Of a stretch of 64,000 nt of DNA, positions 1 to 9,315 are shown one piece after another; position 1 is the stretch's first letter, and each line of letters begins with the position of its first letter. The notes under the pieces are model-generated. The model saw only the letters and a list, made by a program, of their open reading frames with translations, was not told where the DNA came from and searched no databases. The stretch lies in the NCBI GenBank assembly GCA_028710565.1, contig JAQTTV010000001.1:108965-172964 (forward strand). The letters run 5' to 3'. Origin of the DNA: Gallionella sp. GTDB taxonomy: Bacteria; Pseudomonadota; Gammaproteobacteria; Burkholderiales; Gallionellaceae. Position numbers and translations under genes: made by a program.

Positions 1-436
1 TGGTGACCAATTGACGGGCTTCCGCCATGATGCTGATAGAGCGACCCAGATGCAGTAGCGTAACGATACACAGATAATTTCCGACGATCAGAAATAATGC
101 AGACACGATGTCCAGCATAGGAGACAGGCTTGCTCTATCTAGTAAAAGTAAGAAATTCCCAATGGTGAGTCCAAGTAAGGCGGAAATTCTAGGTTGCCAA
201 CCCGTTGCTTGGTTAATAGGTTGTGAGCGGGTAAAGTGAAAAAAGACCAGTAGTCCCAGAAAAGCGATTAGCGAGAGACGCGCGACTAAGGCACTGATGA
301 ATTGCTTGTCCAATGCGAGGGAAGGGTGACCTAGAAAAGTGTATAAACTGGCGACCTCGTGTAGAAAAAAGTAACTGGTGAACAGAATAATGGGGACACG
401 CATCAAGTTGTCGTTGCGAAATAGTTTATCTAGCAT
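1..436 (-). CDS. isoprenylcysteine methyltransferase-like membrane protein (partial)
   Basis: These are the first 145 codons of a minus-strand gene; the rest lies left of the window. ATG at 436 opens the frame and no stop follows. The product has hydrophobic stretches near residues 13-30, 50-67, 85-100 and 107-128, and the segment LGRSISIMAEARQLVT at 130-145. That segment resembles the region just before the SAM-binding core of the isoprenylcysteine carboxyl methyltransferase / phospholipid methyltransferase superfamily, whose members are integral membrane methyltransferases. The catalytic half is not visible, so substrate and activity are unknown. I see no strong ribosome binding site before the ATG. 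Confidence 0.6.
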   Translation of the reverse strand, partial: MLDKLFRNDNLMRVPIILFTSYFFLHEVASLYTFLGHPSLALDKQFISALVARLSLIAFLGLLVFFHFTRSQPINQATGWQPRISALLGLTIGNFLLLLDRASLSPMLDIVSALFLIVGNYLCIVTLLHLGRSISIMAEARQLVT

Positions 437-474
437 TTTTATGAACTTTAGGGGATTTGGCCGATATTGCAATG

Positions 475-510
475 GATAGAAAAAGCCCACATACGTGGGC
501 TTTTTCTATC
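475..510 (-). terminator. rho-independent terminator of the 555-983 gene
   Basis: A perfect 16-bp inverted repeat (475-490 against 495-510) encloses a four-base loop. The outer part of the stem supplies an A tract on one side and a T tract on the other, so it can work in both directions. Both flanking genes are on the minus strand, so it most likely ends the transcript of the secreted protein gene at 555-983 before the next gene starts at 436. Confidence 0.85.
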
Positions 511-520
511 TAAGTATCCT

Positions 521-562
521 GTGCGGAACGCCTTAGTCGTTCCGCACGAAGCGACTAAGGCG
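521..562. repeat. two overlapping, mutually exclusive inverted repeats
   Basis: Bases 521-530 pair with 538-547 (10 bp, 7-base loop). Bases 529-539 also pair with 552-562 (11 bp). The two hairpins share bases and cannot form together. They cover the stop codon of the secreted protein gene (its TAG complement lies at 555-557) and sit just before the terminator at 475-510. This could be a remnant repeat or an RNA processing or stability element. Confidence 0.6.
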
Positions 563-983
563 TATGTGTTGTCGTGCTGGTGTTGCTGACGACTGCCGCG
601 CCAACTACAGCGGCTCCGCCTGCAACTGCCAGACCACCCGCTGTTAAACCGCCAGCTGTACCACCAGCTACAGCACCACCAGCAGCACCACCAGCAGCAG
701 CACCGCCAGCCATTGGTCCGATTGCAACGCCATTCGCAGCAGTAGGAACGTACGCGCCATTCGACATCTTGATGACATTAAACTTAGTGCCTGCTGGGAA
801 AGATTGACCGTTTACGGTCACTGAGTGAGAAAAAGTATGACCCGTTTCAGTTGAAACACCTTCTGTGCCATGTGTATATTTTACGCCATCAACTGTTGTG
901 TCAATACCAACAGTAGGTGCCGCAAATACGCTGCCAGATACTGCCATGGCTAAAGTAAAAGCTAAAACGCTTAATTTTTTCAT
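555..983 (-). CDS. small secreted Gly/Ala-rich protein, unknown function
   Basis: The 142-residue product has a clear Sec signal peptide (MKKLSVLAFT start, hydrophobic core, likely cleavage after Ala21 or Ala22). The mature part opens with a short beta-type region of about 65 residues. Residues 90-130 are almost only Gly and Ala in GG-A steps, followed by a Val-rich and Thr-rich end. An AGGAG ribosome binding site precedes the ATG at 983. It is a free-standing gene with its own terminator. I do not recognise a family; the Gly/Ala segment resembles flexible or membrane-associated tails of small periplasmic proteins. Confidence 0.75.
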   Translation of the reverse strand: MKKLSVLAFTLAMAVSGSVFAAPTVGIDTTVDGVKYTHGTEGVSTETGHTFSHSVTVNGQSFPAGTKFNVIKMSNGAYVPTAANGVAIGPMAGGAAAGGAAGGAVAGGTAGGLTAGGLAVAGGAAVVGAAVVSNTSTTTHTP

Positions 984-1070
984 AAAATAATACTCCTAAA
1001 AAGTTTGATGGATTGAGAACTGCAACCGCAGGTTCTGATTATCCTGAAAATTCCGCAGCTTGCAAGTCTT

Positions 1071-3866
1071 TTAATCGGTATGCCAAGTTAAAGTAATGCT
1101 CTCAGCATTTAAGGTTAACTGGGGTTCACTATTTTTATGCCAGCTCCAGAATGCTGTGCCTAGGGCATAACCTAGCAGTGAACCGCCCACTGTATCGGAA
1201 ACAAAATGCTTACGGTCTGTGACTCGCGCTAGGTTAGTTAGTGCCGCAATGCCGTATAACCATGGGGCTCGGTACTCTTGAGCATAAGGGGTTACCATGG
1301 CCCACATAGCGGTGGTATGACCTGATGGGAAGCCTGAGCTGCCATTGCTTAAGCGCAGTGGATGGAAGTCACCCGCTCCTTTACCCACTTGTGGGCGTGA
1401 CCGCCCAAAGATGTATTTCCCCGTTTCGGAAGCTAATACTCCCATCACGCCCGCTTCAAGAGCCGAAAAGGATGTTTTGCTTAAGCGCGGATCGCTGTCC
1501 TCTAAAGCCAAGAGACCCGCAACGCCACCCATCAATAATGGTAAGTTGTTGCCGATATTGGCAATAGCCTTGCTGGACGGGCTTCCCATCCGTTTTGCCG
1601 CCCAGCGATCAGCAGATTTATCTAGTGTGCTGCTAAACGCCACGAGTCCGAGTCCTAGCCCAACATTCTTCCACGTGTTGACAGATTTCAGTGTCTGTAA
1701 CGCCCGTTTGGGGTCGTTCTCCCATGACCACTGTGCGCGGTCAAAGGCATTGGCTGCACGCGGCATATCGTAGCTATCATCCAAGTCGGAGAAGTATTGT
1801 AAGCCATCTCGATCATGGAGGTTATTGTTGGTGGACTCCATGACGTCATACAAGTCGGTTGGTGAGGCCACCATTTGTCCTACGTCACGGGTCCAAGGAG
1901 AAATAGGCATACGAAGTGAAGTTTGTGTGTCTTTGGGTAACAGGGTGTCCAGCGGAACCATCAAAAACACACCTTTGTCGTGATAGGGTCGAGTAGGGGC
2001 ACCTGGCATGGTGATGTCATTGCCATTGGTCAGGGTGTACCAAGCACCGACTTCAAATCCTGAGCGAAAACGCCGTTTCATTTCAAATCGTCCGCCTAAA
2101 TCGCCCGCTAAAAAACGCCCGCCACGGACGGTGGCAGTCACCCCGTTAATGGGTAAGCGGTAATGCAAGGAAGCGAGTGCGGTAACGGTAGAGTAGGGTC
2201 GGAAAGCAAAACCGCCCCCGACATCACGTTGTTTCAGCGCATCAACGGCAATATCGACTGCCCAAGGCGCGCGTTCAGGAAAATACAAGACTTGACCGCC
2301 CGCACCGCCAAACATTTCTTCATATAGCCCTGCGGAGGCACGGGCATAGATACCTTTGTCCGCGTGGTAGAACTGGTTTAGCAGGGCTTGGTTTAGCTTG
2401 AGGCTGCCCGTTTTTTTATAGCTGGCGACATCGGTACGTACATGAGGGAGTAGGCTGTTCGAGGCTTGCGTGACCCCACTGATGTTTTGTGTGAGCGTTA
2501 AAGACGCACTTGCTTTAAAAAATAAACCATCCGCCAATTGTTGGTCGAATAAGGCTCTGGCTAAGACTTCATAGCGAAACGCGCCGCTGGGATCGTTAAA
2601 GTACATCCCAAAACCAGGTGAAAGGCGAAATTGATTTAGTCCTGCGCTGTCATTGTGATAACTTACCAAGTTGCCATCTTCGCTATCCAACACGCTGTGA
2701 GAGTAAGATTGTTCCAGTTCATCTAACAAGGCGGTATTGTCAGCTTGTTTGTCTGCATATCCCACGGATACGCTAGGGGCGAGCTGTTTGCGTGTTTCCA
2801 TACCTGCAAAATATTTTTGTAAGCGTTCGATACTCGTAAAGTGGTATGTTGCCACAGGTAGATCGGCTACGGTGTAATTCACCCGAAGGGATTGAATTTC
2901 GAGTGGCGAGCGGAGCAGTAGTGTCCGTACCGCGCGTCCCACGGATCGACTGGCGAGGGTAATACGGGTATTGGTCAGCGTGATTTCGAGTTCGTGTTCG
3001 TGGATGTCCAGATGAATGTTTTTGAAATTTTGGGCCAGCAATTGCTGTATGAGGGCTTGTCGATACTGAGGATCGCTTTGCCATTGCTGCATGGTAGGAC
3101 GCGCGACGATTTCGGTATCGGGCGCAGGTTCATCGAAATTAGGTACGAAATCCTTCATCTCTAAAGGGATGGATGCATAAGCATTGACATTGGGTTTGCC
3201 GTCACGATAGCCCAGTTGAGAGGTTATCCAGCCCCAACGATATTCCAGTCCAACGCCTACACCCTTTTTTCGTTGTGCGACGTGACTTGCCGTGGACAGA
3301 AAATCTTGTTGGTAATTATTGGCATCATATTCCGCGACGAGGGAGATTCCATCCCATGCGGCAGGTGAGTAGCGTGCACCCGCAAAGGCACCGCTAATGC
3401 GCCCAGAGCCGATGCCGAGCGTGGTGTCGAGCGCGCCAAATTTTTTGCTGGCAGCAATGTATTGGGATTTAAAAAGTCCTGTGCCCATCACGTCATTCAT
3501 GCCGATCGCGACAGAGGGCGTATGCCAATCTTCCTCAAGCAGTAAAAATTTGCCACCGATGACTTTGTCTTTGTAGTCACCGTACCCGACCCATGCTGCG
3601 CCAGGCATCGCACCGCTCATAACACGCGTATAGCGTCCTGATACTTCTAAGCGTGGCGAAACGGCAATGCTGCTCCACATGTTGACATAAGGTTTGGCGA
3701 AGCTATACCCCATGCGCAATGTTCCATCTGCTTCGACGCGACCATTGGGCATATTGATATACCCTGTTTCACCGTTTAGATTAGATTCTGCCATCGCGGG
3801 CAAAGTGAATAGCGCACTCATGACGCTGCACGCGATGAGACGCATTTTAAATGTTTGTTGACGCAT
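1071..3866 (-). CDS. YjbH-type outer-membrane protein fused to a PAP2 phosphatase domain
   Basis: About 931 residues. A signal peptide ending near Ala26 leads into a long beta-rich region of the YjbH family (DUF940), outer-membrane proteins linked to exopolysaccharide production. The last 200 or so residues are a PAP2 phosphatase with all three signature motifs in order: K-x6-RP (KYIFGRSRP), PSGH, and ARVTDRKHFVSD with the second catalytic His. PAP2 enzymes remove phosphate from lipid phosphates or pyrophosphates. A start nine codons upstream (3893) is possible, but ATG at 3866 has a GGAAAG site and begins 2 bp after the stop of the preceding lipoprotein gene, which suggests translational coupling. 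The fusion is unusual because YjbH proteins normally stand alone. Confidence 0.8.
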   Translation of the reverse strand: MRQQTFKMRLIACSVMSALFTLPAMAESNLNGETGYINMPNGRVEADGTLRMGYSFAKPYVNMWSSIAVSPRLEVSGRYTRVMSGAMPGAAWVGYGDYKDKVIGGKFLLLEEDWHTPSVAIGMNDVMGTGLFKSQYIAASKKFGALDTTLGIGSGRISGAFAGARYSPAAWDGISLVAEYDANNYQQDFLSTASHVAQRKKGVGVGLEYRWGWITSQLGYRDGKPNVNAYASIPLEMKDFVPNFDEPAPDTEIVARPTMQQWQSDPQYRQALIQQLLAQNFKNIHLDIHEHELEITLTNTRITLASRSVGRAVRTLLLRSPLEIQSLRVNYTVADLPVATYHFTSIERLQKYFAGMETRKQLAPSVSVGYADKQADNTALLDELEQSYSHSVLDSEDGNLVSYHNDSAGLNQFRLSPGFGMYFNDPSGAFRYEVLARALFDQQLADGLFFKASASLTLTQNISGVTQASNSLLPHVRTDVASYKKTGSLKLNQALLNQFYHADKGIYARASAGLYEEMFGGAGGQVLYFPERAPWAVDIAVDALKQRDVGGGFAFRPYSTVTALASLHYRLPINGVTATVRGGRFLAGDLGGRFEMKRRFRSGFEVGAWYTLTNGNDITMPGAPTRPYHDKGVFLMVPLDTLLPKDTQTSLRMPISPWTRDVGQMVASPTDLYDVMESTNNNLHDRDGLQYFSDLDDSYDMPRAANAFDRAQWSWENDPKRALQTLKSVNTWKNVGLGLGLVAFSSTLDKSADRWAAKRMGSPSSKAIANIGNNLPLLMGGVAGLLALEDSDPRLSKTSFSALEAGVMGVLASETGKYIFGRSRPQVGKGAGDFHPLRLSNGSSGFPSGHTTAMWAMVTPYAQEYRAPWLYGIAALTNLARVTDRKHFVSDTVGGSLLGYALGTAFWSWHKNSEPQLTLNAESITLTWHTD

Positions 3867-3868
3867 GT

Positions 3869-4576
3869 TTAATTCTTTCCACAAAGTGGCCAACGAGCCG
3901 AGTCATCTTCGAGTACATCCCCAATTTTTACGGTTTGCCCTCGATATTCCATTTCGTTTCCTTCAATGGCGGTGAGTCGAACACGTTTGGTGTGGCCTGC
4001 TGCTTCGATCACCCCGCGCATAGGATGATAAACTTCGTCTATTATGAAAGGGCGGGCATTGCACACTTCTGCACCTACGACACGTAGTCGTGCAGCTTCG
4101 GTTTGCAAACGACGTACTTCCATGGCACTGGCATATTTGCGGGTGTCATTTTCCCATTCGCCTTCATAGCGATCACCATTTCCCCATTGGAACACGCCCC
4201 AGCCGTGTCTTAAATCGTGGTCATAGTTACCTGAATAGCGTTCGCCTGCCCATCGGGATCTCTTGCCCCATGTGTAAGTTCCTAGACCATGACGATAATC
4301 ATCATAGAACATGCCCTCATAGTGGTCGCCATTGCTCATGACCTTTACCCCTAGACCATGCTTTTTACCCGCACGAAAATCGCCACGATAGGTGCTTTCT
4401 CCCGTCACTTCACCATAGCCATCTGCCAGTCCTTCCTGACAGCCACCGTGATAAACCCCTTGTGCTAAGTCGGGATCAAGCACCTGGCAAGCGGGAGTTG
4501 AACCACTCAATATGGCACAACCACTTAAAGAGAGTATCCCGATTGCCAAGCCTATCTTGAGTAATCTACGTTTCAT
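3869..4576 (-). CDS. MORN-repeat lipoprotein
   Basis: 235 residues. The N-terminus is a lipoprotein signal with lipobox LSGC, so the mature protein should begin at Cys20. Residues about 40-140 hold roughly five MORN repeats (motifs such as YRGDF, YEGMF, YSGNY, YEGEW, each followed by G-x-G). MORN repeats form elongated beta-sheet scaffolds. The C-terminal 90 residues are not repeats and contain three Cys. The gene lies 2 bp before the YjbH-PAP2 gene, so the two products probably act together at the outer membrane, perhaps in polysaccharide or lipid handling (inference). Confidence 0.8.
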   Translation of the reverse strand: MKRRLLKIGLAIGILSLSGCAILSGSTPACQVLDPDLAQGVYHGGCQEGLADGYGEVTGESTYRGDFRAGKKHGLGVKVMSNGDHYEGMFYDDYRHGLGTYTWGKRSRWAGERYSGNYDHDLRHGWGVFQWGNGDRYEGEWENDTRKYASAMEVRRLQTEAARLRVVGAEVCNARPFIIDEVYHPMRGVIEAAGHTKRVRLTAIEGNEMEYRGQTVKIGDVLEDDSARWPLCGKN

Positions 4577-4648
4577 TTTCTTCCTTTGCGTCCCTCAAAC
4601 ATTGTTCATGAGCAGGCTTTGTGTACCGCTTACTCAGCTTTGGGTGCG

Positions 4649-7423
4649 TTAACCACTATTCCTTAATCCTGTTGCAATGCCGTTGATCGTCAAATGAATC
4701 GCGCGTTTGACCAGTGTGTCGTTATCCCCTGCGCGATGGCGTTCAAGCAAGGAAACTTGCAAGTGATTAAGGGGATCAATGTAAGGGGTGCGCGTGGTGA
4801 GGCTGCGTGCAAATACGGGATTGTCTTGCAATAAAGTCGTTTGCCCTGTTACGGCGAAGAGCATCTCGACGGTAATTTCCCATTCACGATGAATGGCACC
4901 GTAAATACGTTCTCGCAGCTCGATATCTGCCACGAGCTCGGCATAACGCGACGCGATGCCCATATCTGTTTTGGAAAGCACCATGTCCATATTGGACATC
5001 AATCCTCGGAAGAACGGCCAATTTTGGTACATGGCTTGTAATTGAGCCAAGCCTGCATCACCCTCTTTTTCGATGAATTGTTTGACTGCGCTGCCAAACC
5101 CCAGCCACCCTGGTAATAGTGTGCGAGTCAATCCCCAGCTAAACACCCAAGGGATTGCCCGTAAATCTTCAATGCGATCAGAGGCTTTGCGCGCAGAAGG
5201 GCGGCTGCCAATATTCAGTTCAGCAATCTCACGTATCGGTGTGGCGGTAAAGAAATACTCTGTAAATCCTGGTGTGTCATAGACCAAGTTTCGATAGACC
5301 TTAAATGCGCTTAAGCTCAGTACTTCCATAATGCGATGATATTCGGGCATCGCGCTGTCCGCACCGTGATGGTGTAGCAGGGTCGCTTCCAAAGTCGCCG
5401 CCAACAAAGTTTCCAAATTGCGCCGCCCGATTTCGGGGTTAGAGTATTTGCTGGAAATCACTTCACCTTGTTCGGTGATACGGATTTGCCCATTCACGCT
5501 ACCAGGCGGTTGCGCCAAAATTGCATCGTAGCTAGGGCCGCCCCCTCGTCCCACCGTGCCGCCACGTCCGTGGAATAAGCGTAGCTCGATGCCGTGACGC
5601 TCAAATACCTGTACTAATTCCAACTCGGCTTTATACAGCTCCCAGTTGGCGGTGAGGTAGCCGCCATCTTTATTGCTATCCGAGTAGCCTAGCATGACTT
5701 CTTGGGTGTTGCCTCGCGCCGCCAACAGCTTGCGGTAAAAAGGTAGGTTGAACAGCGCGTCCATAATCACGGCACAACCTTGCAAATCTTCGATGGTTTC
5801 AAATAACGGAATAATATTGATATGCAAAGCGGGTGATTCGCCTGATTCGAGCAAGTTCACTTGTTGCAACATCAGGGCTAATTCCAGCATGTCGCTGACG
5901 GAATCTGTTTTTGAGATGATGTGATTCGGCAAAGCTTCACGACCATAGCAGCGATGAATTTCTGCGGCAGCTTGCATAATGCGTAATTCGCTTTGCACCA
6001 CAGGGCTGTATTGTTCAATATCGCCGATTAGCAGCTCGCCAGCCTGCAATGCAGACAACAGCACTTCGCGTCGTTCCAGTTCGCTCAGGTCGGCATAGTT
6101 AACCTGCCCTGAATGACGGGAAAAGAGTTCGGAAACCGTTTGTTCATGAATCGCGCTATGTTGGCGCATATCCAGTGGCGCAAGATGAAATCCAAAAACT
6201 TCCGCTGCACGGCGTAGATTCTCGAGTCGTCCACGCGCTAAATAAACTGCACCATGACTAAACAGGGAGTCGATCAATACATCCAAGTCAGCAATAAATT
6301 CTTTGGGCAAAGCGTAAGGTTGCGCCGCTTTATCTACAGGAGACAGATGGGCGATTTCCAAATTCAATTTTTTCGCCGTTGCGGACAAGCGCGAGTAAAT
6401 CAGAATCAACGCGCGGCGATACGGTTCATCTTCACGACTCAACGCCTTGTCTGGAGATGCATCTGCGAGTTTGCGCAATGCATCGCTTACTGTCACCATG
6501 CGATCCGTTAAGCTTAATCTTGAACCTAGCAAATGGGTTTCTTTCAGGTAATGTTCAAAAATCACCGTGGAATGTTGCTGCACCGCATAGCTCATCACGT
6601 CGTGTGTGACGAATGGATTGCCATCACGATCTCCGCCAATCCAGCTGCCTACTCTGAGTAAATTAGGCACGCGAATGTCTTTATCAAAGCGCGTTTCTAA
6701 TTGCTTCTCTAAGTTGACGTAAATTTGGGGGATTTCGGTCAGGAAGGTATAGCGATAAAATTCCAGCCCATTTTTGATTTCATCGCGCACGGTGAGTTTG
6801 GCGGTGCGCAACATGCGGGTTTGCCACAAAATCAACACGAAACGATGCAGGGTCTCCTCGTTGTGCGCCAGCTCATCAGGCGTCATGTCAATGCGATAAC
6901 GGTCTGACAGTAATTTGGAAATAATGAGCTGACAGTCCAATATGCTTTTACGCTGCACTTCGGTTGGATGTGCGGTCAACACGGGGGAAATGATGGCGGA
7001 GTCCAAAAATGCCTGCAATGTTTCTTTGCTGGGTTTTTTCGCTTCTAATCGCTCTAAGGCGCGCAACAAACTTCCTTCTTTTGCGGGTAAGCGTGCTTTG
7101 AGATAGGTGTGATGGCGACGGTTATGATGTAAATCTTCCGCAATATTGGAAAGTTGCGAGAAATAACTAAAGGCGCGCACCACAACCAGTGTTTCACTGG
7201 GCGAGAGCGCATCGAGCGTTTTTTCGAGCGAAATACGATCTTCATCATGCTGCGTTTTGCGGAAACGTACCGCCACTTGGCGTACATTTTCAATGAGTTC
7301 GTAAGTTTCCTCGCCCTCTTGCTCGCGCAAGGTGTCACCTAAAATGTGCCCCAATAAGCGTACATCTTCTCGTAATGGCAGGTCTTTACTGGAAATATTC
7401 GTAGGGGTCGCAATTAAATTCAT
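4649..7423 (-). CDS. ppc: phosphoenolpyruvate carboxylase
   Basis: 924 residues, normal for bacterial PEPC, which makes oxaloacetate from PEP and bicarbonate and refills the TCA cycle. Seen: the catalytic His segment [16 protein letters not shown], the [14 protein letters not shown] loop, the glycine-rich [14 protein letters not shown] segment, and [16 protein letters not shown]. The C-terminus is RNSG where many family members have QNTG; a terminal Gly is kept. It is monocistronic and divergent from hemC, an order common in Nitrosomonadales. Confidence 0.97.
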   Translation of the reverse strand: MNLIATPTNISSKDLPLREDVRLLGHILGDTLREQEGEETYELIENVRQVAVRFRKTQHDEDRISLEKTLDALSPSETLVVVRAFSYFSQLSNIAEDLHHNRRHHTYLKARLPAKEGSLLRALERLEAKKPSKETLQAFLDSAIISPVLTAHPTEVQRKSILDCQLIISKLLSDRYRIDMTPDELAHNEETLHRFVLILWQTRMLRTAKLTVRDEIKNGLEFYRYTFLTEIPQIYVNLEKQLETRFDKDIRVPNLLRVGSWIGGDRDGNPFVTHDVMSYAVQQHSTVIFEHYLKETHLLGSRLSLTDRMVTVSDALRKLADASPDKALSREDEPYRRALILIYSRLSATAKKLNLEIAHLSPVDKAAQPYALPKEFIADLDVLIDSLFSHGAVYLARGRLENLRRAAEVFGFHLAPLDMRQHSAIHEQTVSELFSRHSGQVNYADLSELERREVLLSALQAGELLIGDIEQYSPVVQSELRIMQAAAEIHRCYGREALPNHIISKTDSVSDMLELALMLQQVNLLESGESPALHINIIPLFETIEDLQGCAVIMDALFNLPFYRKLLAARGNTQEVMLGYSDSNKDGGYLTANWELYKAELELVQVFERHGIELRLFHGRGGTVGRGGGPSYDAILAQPPGSVNGQIRITEQGEVISSKYSNPEIGRRNLETLLAATLEATLLHHHGADSAMPEYHRIMEVLSLSAFKVYRNLVYDTPGFTEYFFTATPIREIAELNIGSRPSARKASDRIEDLRAIPWVFSWGLTRTLLPGWLGFGSAVKQFIEKEGDAGLAQLQAMYQNWPFFRGLMSNMDMVLSKTDMGIASRYAELVADIELRERIYGAIHREWEITVEMLFAVTGQTTLLQDNPVFARSLTTRTPYIDPLNHLQVSLLERHRAGDNDTLVKRAIHLTINGIATGLRNSG

Positions 7424-7503
7424 TATATTCTCGGCGTAAAAGCACGGCGCACCCTATGTTAGAATACGCCGCTAACAAATCACATTATTATTCAGGAAAT
7501 GCC
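7424..7503. promoter_or_regulatory. shared ppc / hemC promoter region
   Basis: The 80-bp gap between divergent ppc and hemC holds TAGAAT at 7460-7465, a good -10 for hemC; no matching -35 is clear. A 7-bp inverted repeat, CGGCGTA at 7432-7438 and TACGCCG at 7465-7471, overlaps this -10 and could be an operator. AGGA at 7494-7497 sits six bases before the hemC ATG at 7504. Promoter function is inferred from sequence. Confidence 0.45.
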
Positions 7504-8448
7504 ATGAGTCAGATCGCCCCAACTCTTCCCACTCGTTTAATCATCGCTTCACGTGAAAGTGCGTTAGCAATGTGGCAAGCGGAACATATCCAAGGCAGGT
7601 TGCGTGCATTATATCCGCAAACTGAGGTCAGTATATTGGGGATGACAACCCAAGGCGACCAAATACTGAACGTCAGTTTGTCTAAAATAGGCGGTAAAGG
7701 TCTATTTGTCAAAGAGTTAGAGGTTGCTATGGAAGAGGGGCGTGCTGATTTGGCGGTGCATTCTCTTAAGGATGTTCCCATGAATATGCCTGATGGATTT
7801 AGTCTGGCAGCCATTGGCGAACGCGAAGACCCTCTGGATGCTTTTGTATCTAATCATTTTGATAGTCTCTCCGCCTTGCCCGCTGGCAGCATCGTCGGTA
7901 CTTCCAGCTTGCGTCGTGAAAGCCAATTACGTGCACGCTTCCCGCATTTGGTCATTCAACCTTTGCGTGGTAACGTGCAAACACGCTTGCGCAAATTGGA
8001 CGAAGGACAATACGCGGCGATTATTTTGGCAGCAGCAGGGCTGAAACGCTTGGGATTGGGTGAGCGGATACGCAACATTATTTCCAGCGACGATAGTTTG
8101 CCCGCAGTGGGGCAGGGCGCGTTGGGTATCGAATGTCGCAGCGATCGCGCCGATGTCATTGCTTGTGTACAAGCTTTGCATCACGCCGACACCGCTGCCT
8201 GTGTGCTGGCGGAACGTGCCTTGAGTCGTGCGTTGGCGGGTAGTTGCCAAGTGCCACTAGGTGGGTTTGCTCAAATTTTAGACGGCAAGCTGCGTTTGCG
8301 TGGTTTTGTGTCCAGTCCTGATGGTCAGCAAATGGTGCGTGCCGAAGCGTTTGGTGACATCGCCGATCCTGAAGCATTGGGTAACCAAGTGGCTGATGCG
8401 CTGCGCGCACAAGGTGCGGATGTGATCCTCGCCGCGCTCAATGGCTAA
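7504..8448 (+). CDS. hemC: hydroxymethylbilane synthase (porphobilinogen deaminase)
   Basis: Joins four porphobilinogen units into hydroxymethylbilane in haem synthesis. The 314-residue product starts [20 protein letters not shown] chose ATG 7504 over 7456 because of the AGGA site and the family's N-terminus. Key segments are seen: [47 protein letters not shown], and [11 protein letters not shown], whose Cys carries the dipyrromethane cofactor. First gene of a hemC-hemD-hemX-hemY operon; its last 8 bp overlap hemD. Confidence 0.97.
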   Translation: MSQIAPTLPTRLIIASRESALAMWQAEHIQGRLRALYPQTEVSILGMTTQGDQILNVSLSKIGGKGLFVKELEVAMEEGRADLAVHSLKDVPMNMPDGFSLAAIGEREDPLDAFVSNHFDSLSALPAGSIVGTSSLRRESQLRARFPHLVIQPLRGNVQTRLRKLDEGQYAAIILAAAGLKRLGLGERIRNIISSDDSLPAVGQGALGIECRSDRADVIACVQALHHADTAACVLAERALSRALAGSCQVPLGGFAQILDGKLRLRGFVSSPDGQQMVRAEAFGDIADPEALGNQVADALRAQGADVILAALNG

Positions 8449-9169
8449 CCTCAACGGTCGGCGTATTCTCGTCACACGCCCGTCGCATCAAGCGGGTGGG
8501 CTGGCACAAGGCATCCTTGCTGCGGGTGGGGAGCCCGTGTTGTTTCCGCTACTGGAAATAAGTCCTGTTGCCGATACCGCAGCATTGCACGCCCAAATAT
8601 CCCAGCTTGCAGACTATCAGTTAGCGATTTTTATCAGTCCAAATGCCGTGGAGCAGGGCGTAGCAGCGATACGCAAAGTCGGGCTGAAACCTACATGCAG
8701 AATCGCCACGGTAGGGCAGGCAAGTGCGCAGGTTCTACGCGCGCTAGGCTTTGACCACATCCTTGTGCCACGCGAGCGTTTTGACAGCGAAGGCTTATTG
8801 GCATTGCCCGAATTGCAAGATGTGGCAGGTTGGCGCGTGATGATATTTCGGGGAGATGGCGGTCGGGCATTGTTAGGCGATACACTCAAAGCACGTGGCG
8901 CAATCGTTGATTACGCAACCTGTTACCAGCGCAGCACGCCCCTTCCTGCCGCGATAGACTGGCATCATTTAGATGCCATCACGATCACCAGCAGCGAAGC
9001 ACTGACGTATTTGCGGCAACTAATTACTGAAGCGCAGTTGAGCATTCCCTTGTTTGTGCCGCATCCGCGTATCGCTGCATTGGCGCAGCAACAAGGTTGG
9101 CAACACATTTATCCGACCGACAGCGGCGACCTTGGTTTGCTATCGGGTTTAAATACGTGGGCATCGTGA
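8441..9169 (+). CDS. hemD: uroporphyrinogen-III synthase
   Basis: 242 residues, usual for HemD, which cyclises hydroxymethylbilane to uroporphyrinogen III while inverting ring D. The family is poorly conserved in sequence. Support comes from the N-terminus ([17 protein letters not shown]), the [10 protein letters not shown] and [18 protein letters not shown] segments, the TSSEAL segment near the C-terminal half, and above all the position directly after hemC with an 8-bp overlap (ATGGCTAA). Confidence 0.93.
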   Translation: MANLNGRRILVTRPSHQAGGLAQGILAAGGEPVLFPLLEISPVADTAALHAQISQLADYQLAIFISPNAVEQGVAAIRKVGLKPTCRIATVGQASAQVLRALGFDHILVPRERFDSEGLLALPELQDVAGWRVMIFRGDGGRALLGDTLKARGAIVDYATCYQRSTPLPAAIDWHHLDAITITSSEALTYLRQLITEAQLSIPLFVPHPRIAALAQQQGWQHIYPTDSGDLGLLSGLNTWAS

Positions 9170-9170
9170 T

Positions 9171-9269
9171 GCGTGAAATGTGAAAAGGCGTGGGCGTGCG
9201 ACGGTTTTTTCACCTTTCACGTTTCACCTTTCACGTTTCACCTTTCACGTTTCTTGTTTCTTGTTTCAC
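9171..9269. repeat. GTGAAA/TTTCAC repeat cluster between hemD and hemX
   Basis: Three perfect tandem copies of TTTCACCTTTCACG at 9208-9249, then two TTTCTTG and a TTTCAC to 9269. The preceding GTGAAATGTGAAAA at about 9172-9186 is complementary, so the whole can fold into a long hairpin. The same word family, with the flank ACGGYTTTTTTCAC, occurs again at 35301-35514. It is a dispersed intergenic repeat, and it makes a false N-terminal extension of the hemX frame. Confidence 0.75.
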
Positions 9270-9315
9270 AGAATATTTTTGTTTTCAATCACTAATTAAA
9301 GATGTGTCGATACCT

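Noticed and set aside
574..807. Pro/Ala-rich plus-strand frame opposite the secreted protein gene
   Set aside because: It is the antisense shadow of the Gly/Ala-rich coding region; there is no RBS and the minus-strand gene has a signal peptide and terminator.
9208..9249. Possible CRISPR-like array (three 14-bp repeats)
   Set aside because: The units are directly tandem with no spacers and no cas genes are present.
9190..9315. 42-codon N-terminal extension of the hemX frame
   Set aside because: It translates the TTTCAC repeat cluster into a Phe/His/Ser-rich sequence unlike the family; ATG 9316 gives the expected N-terminus.
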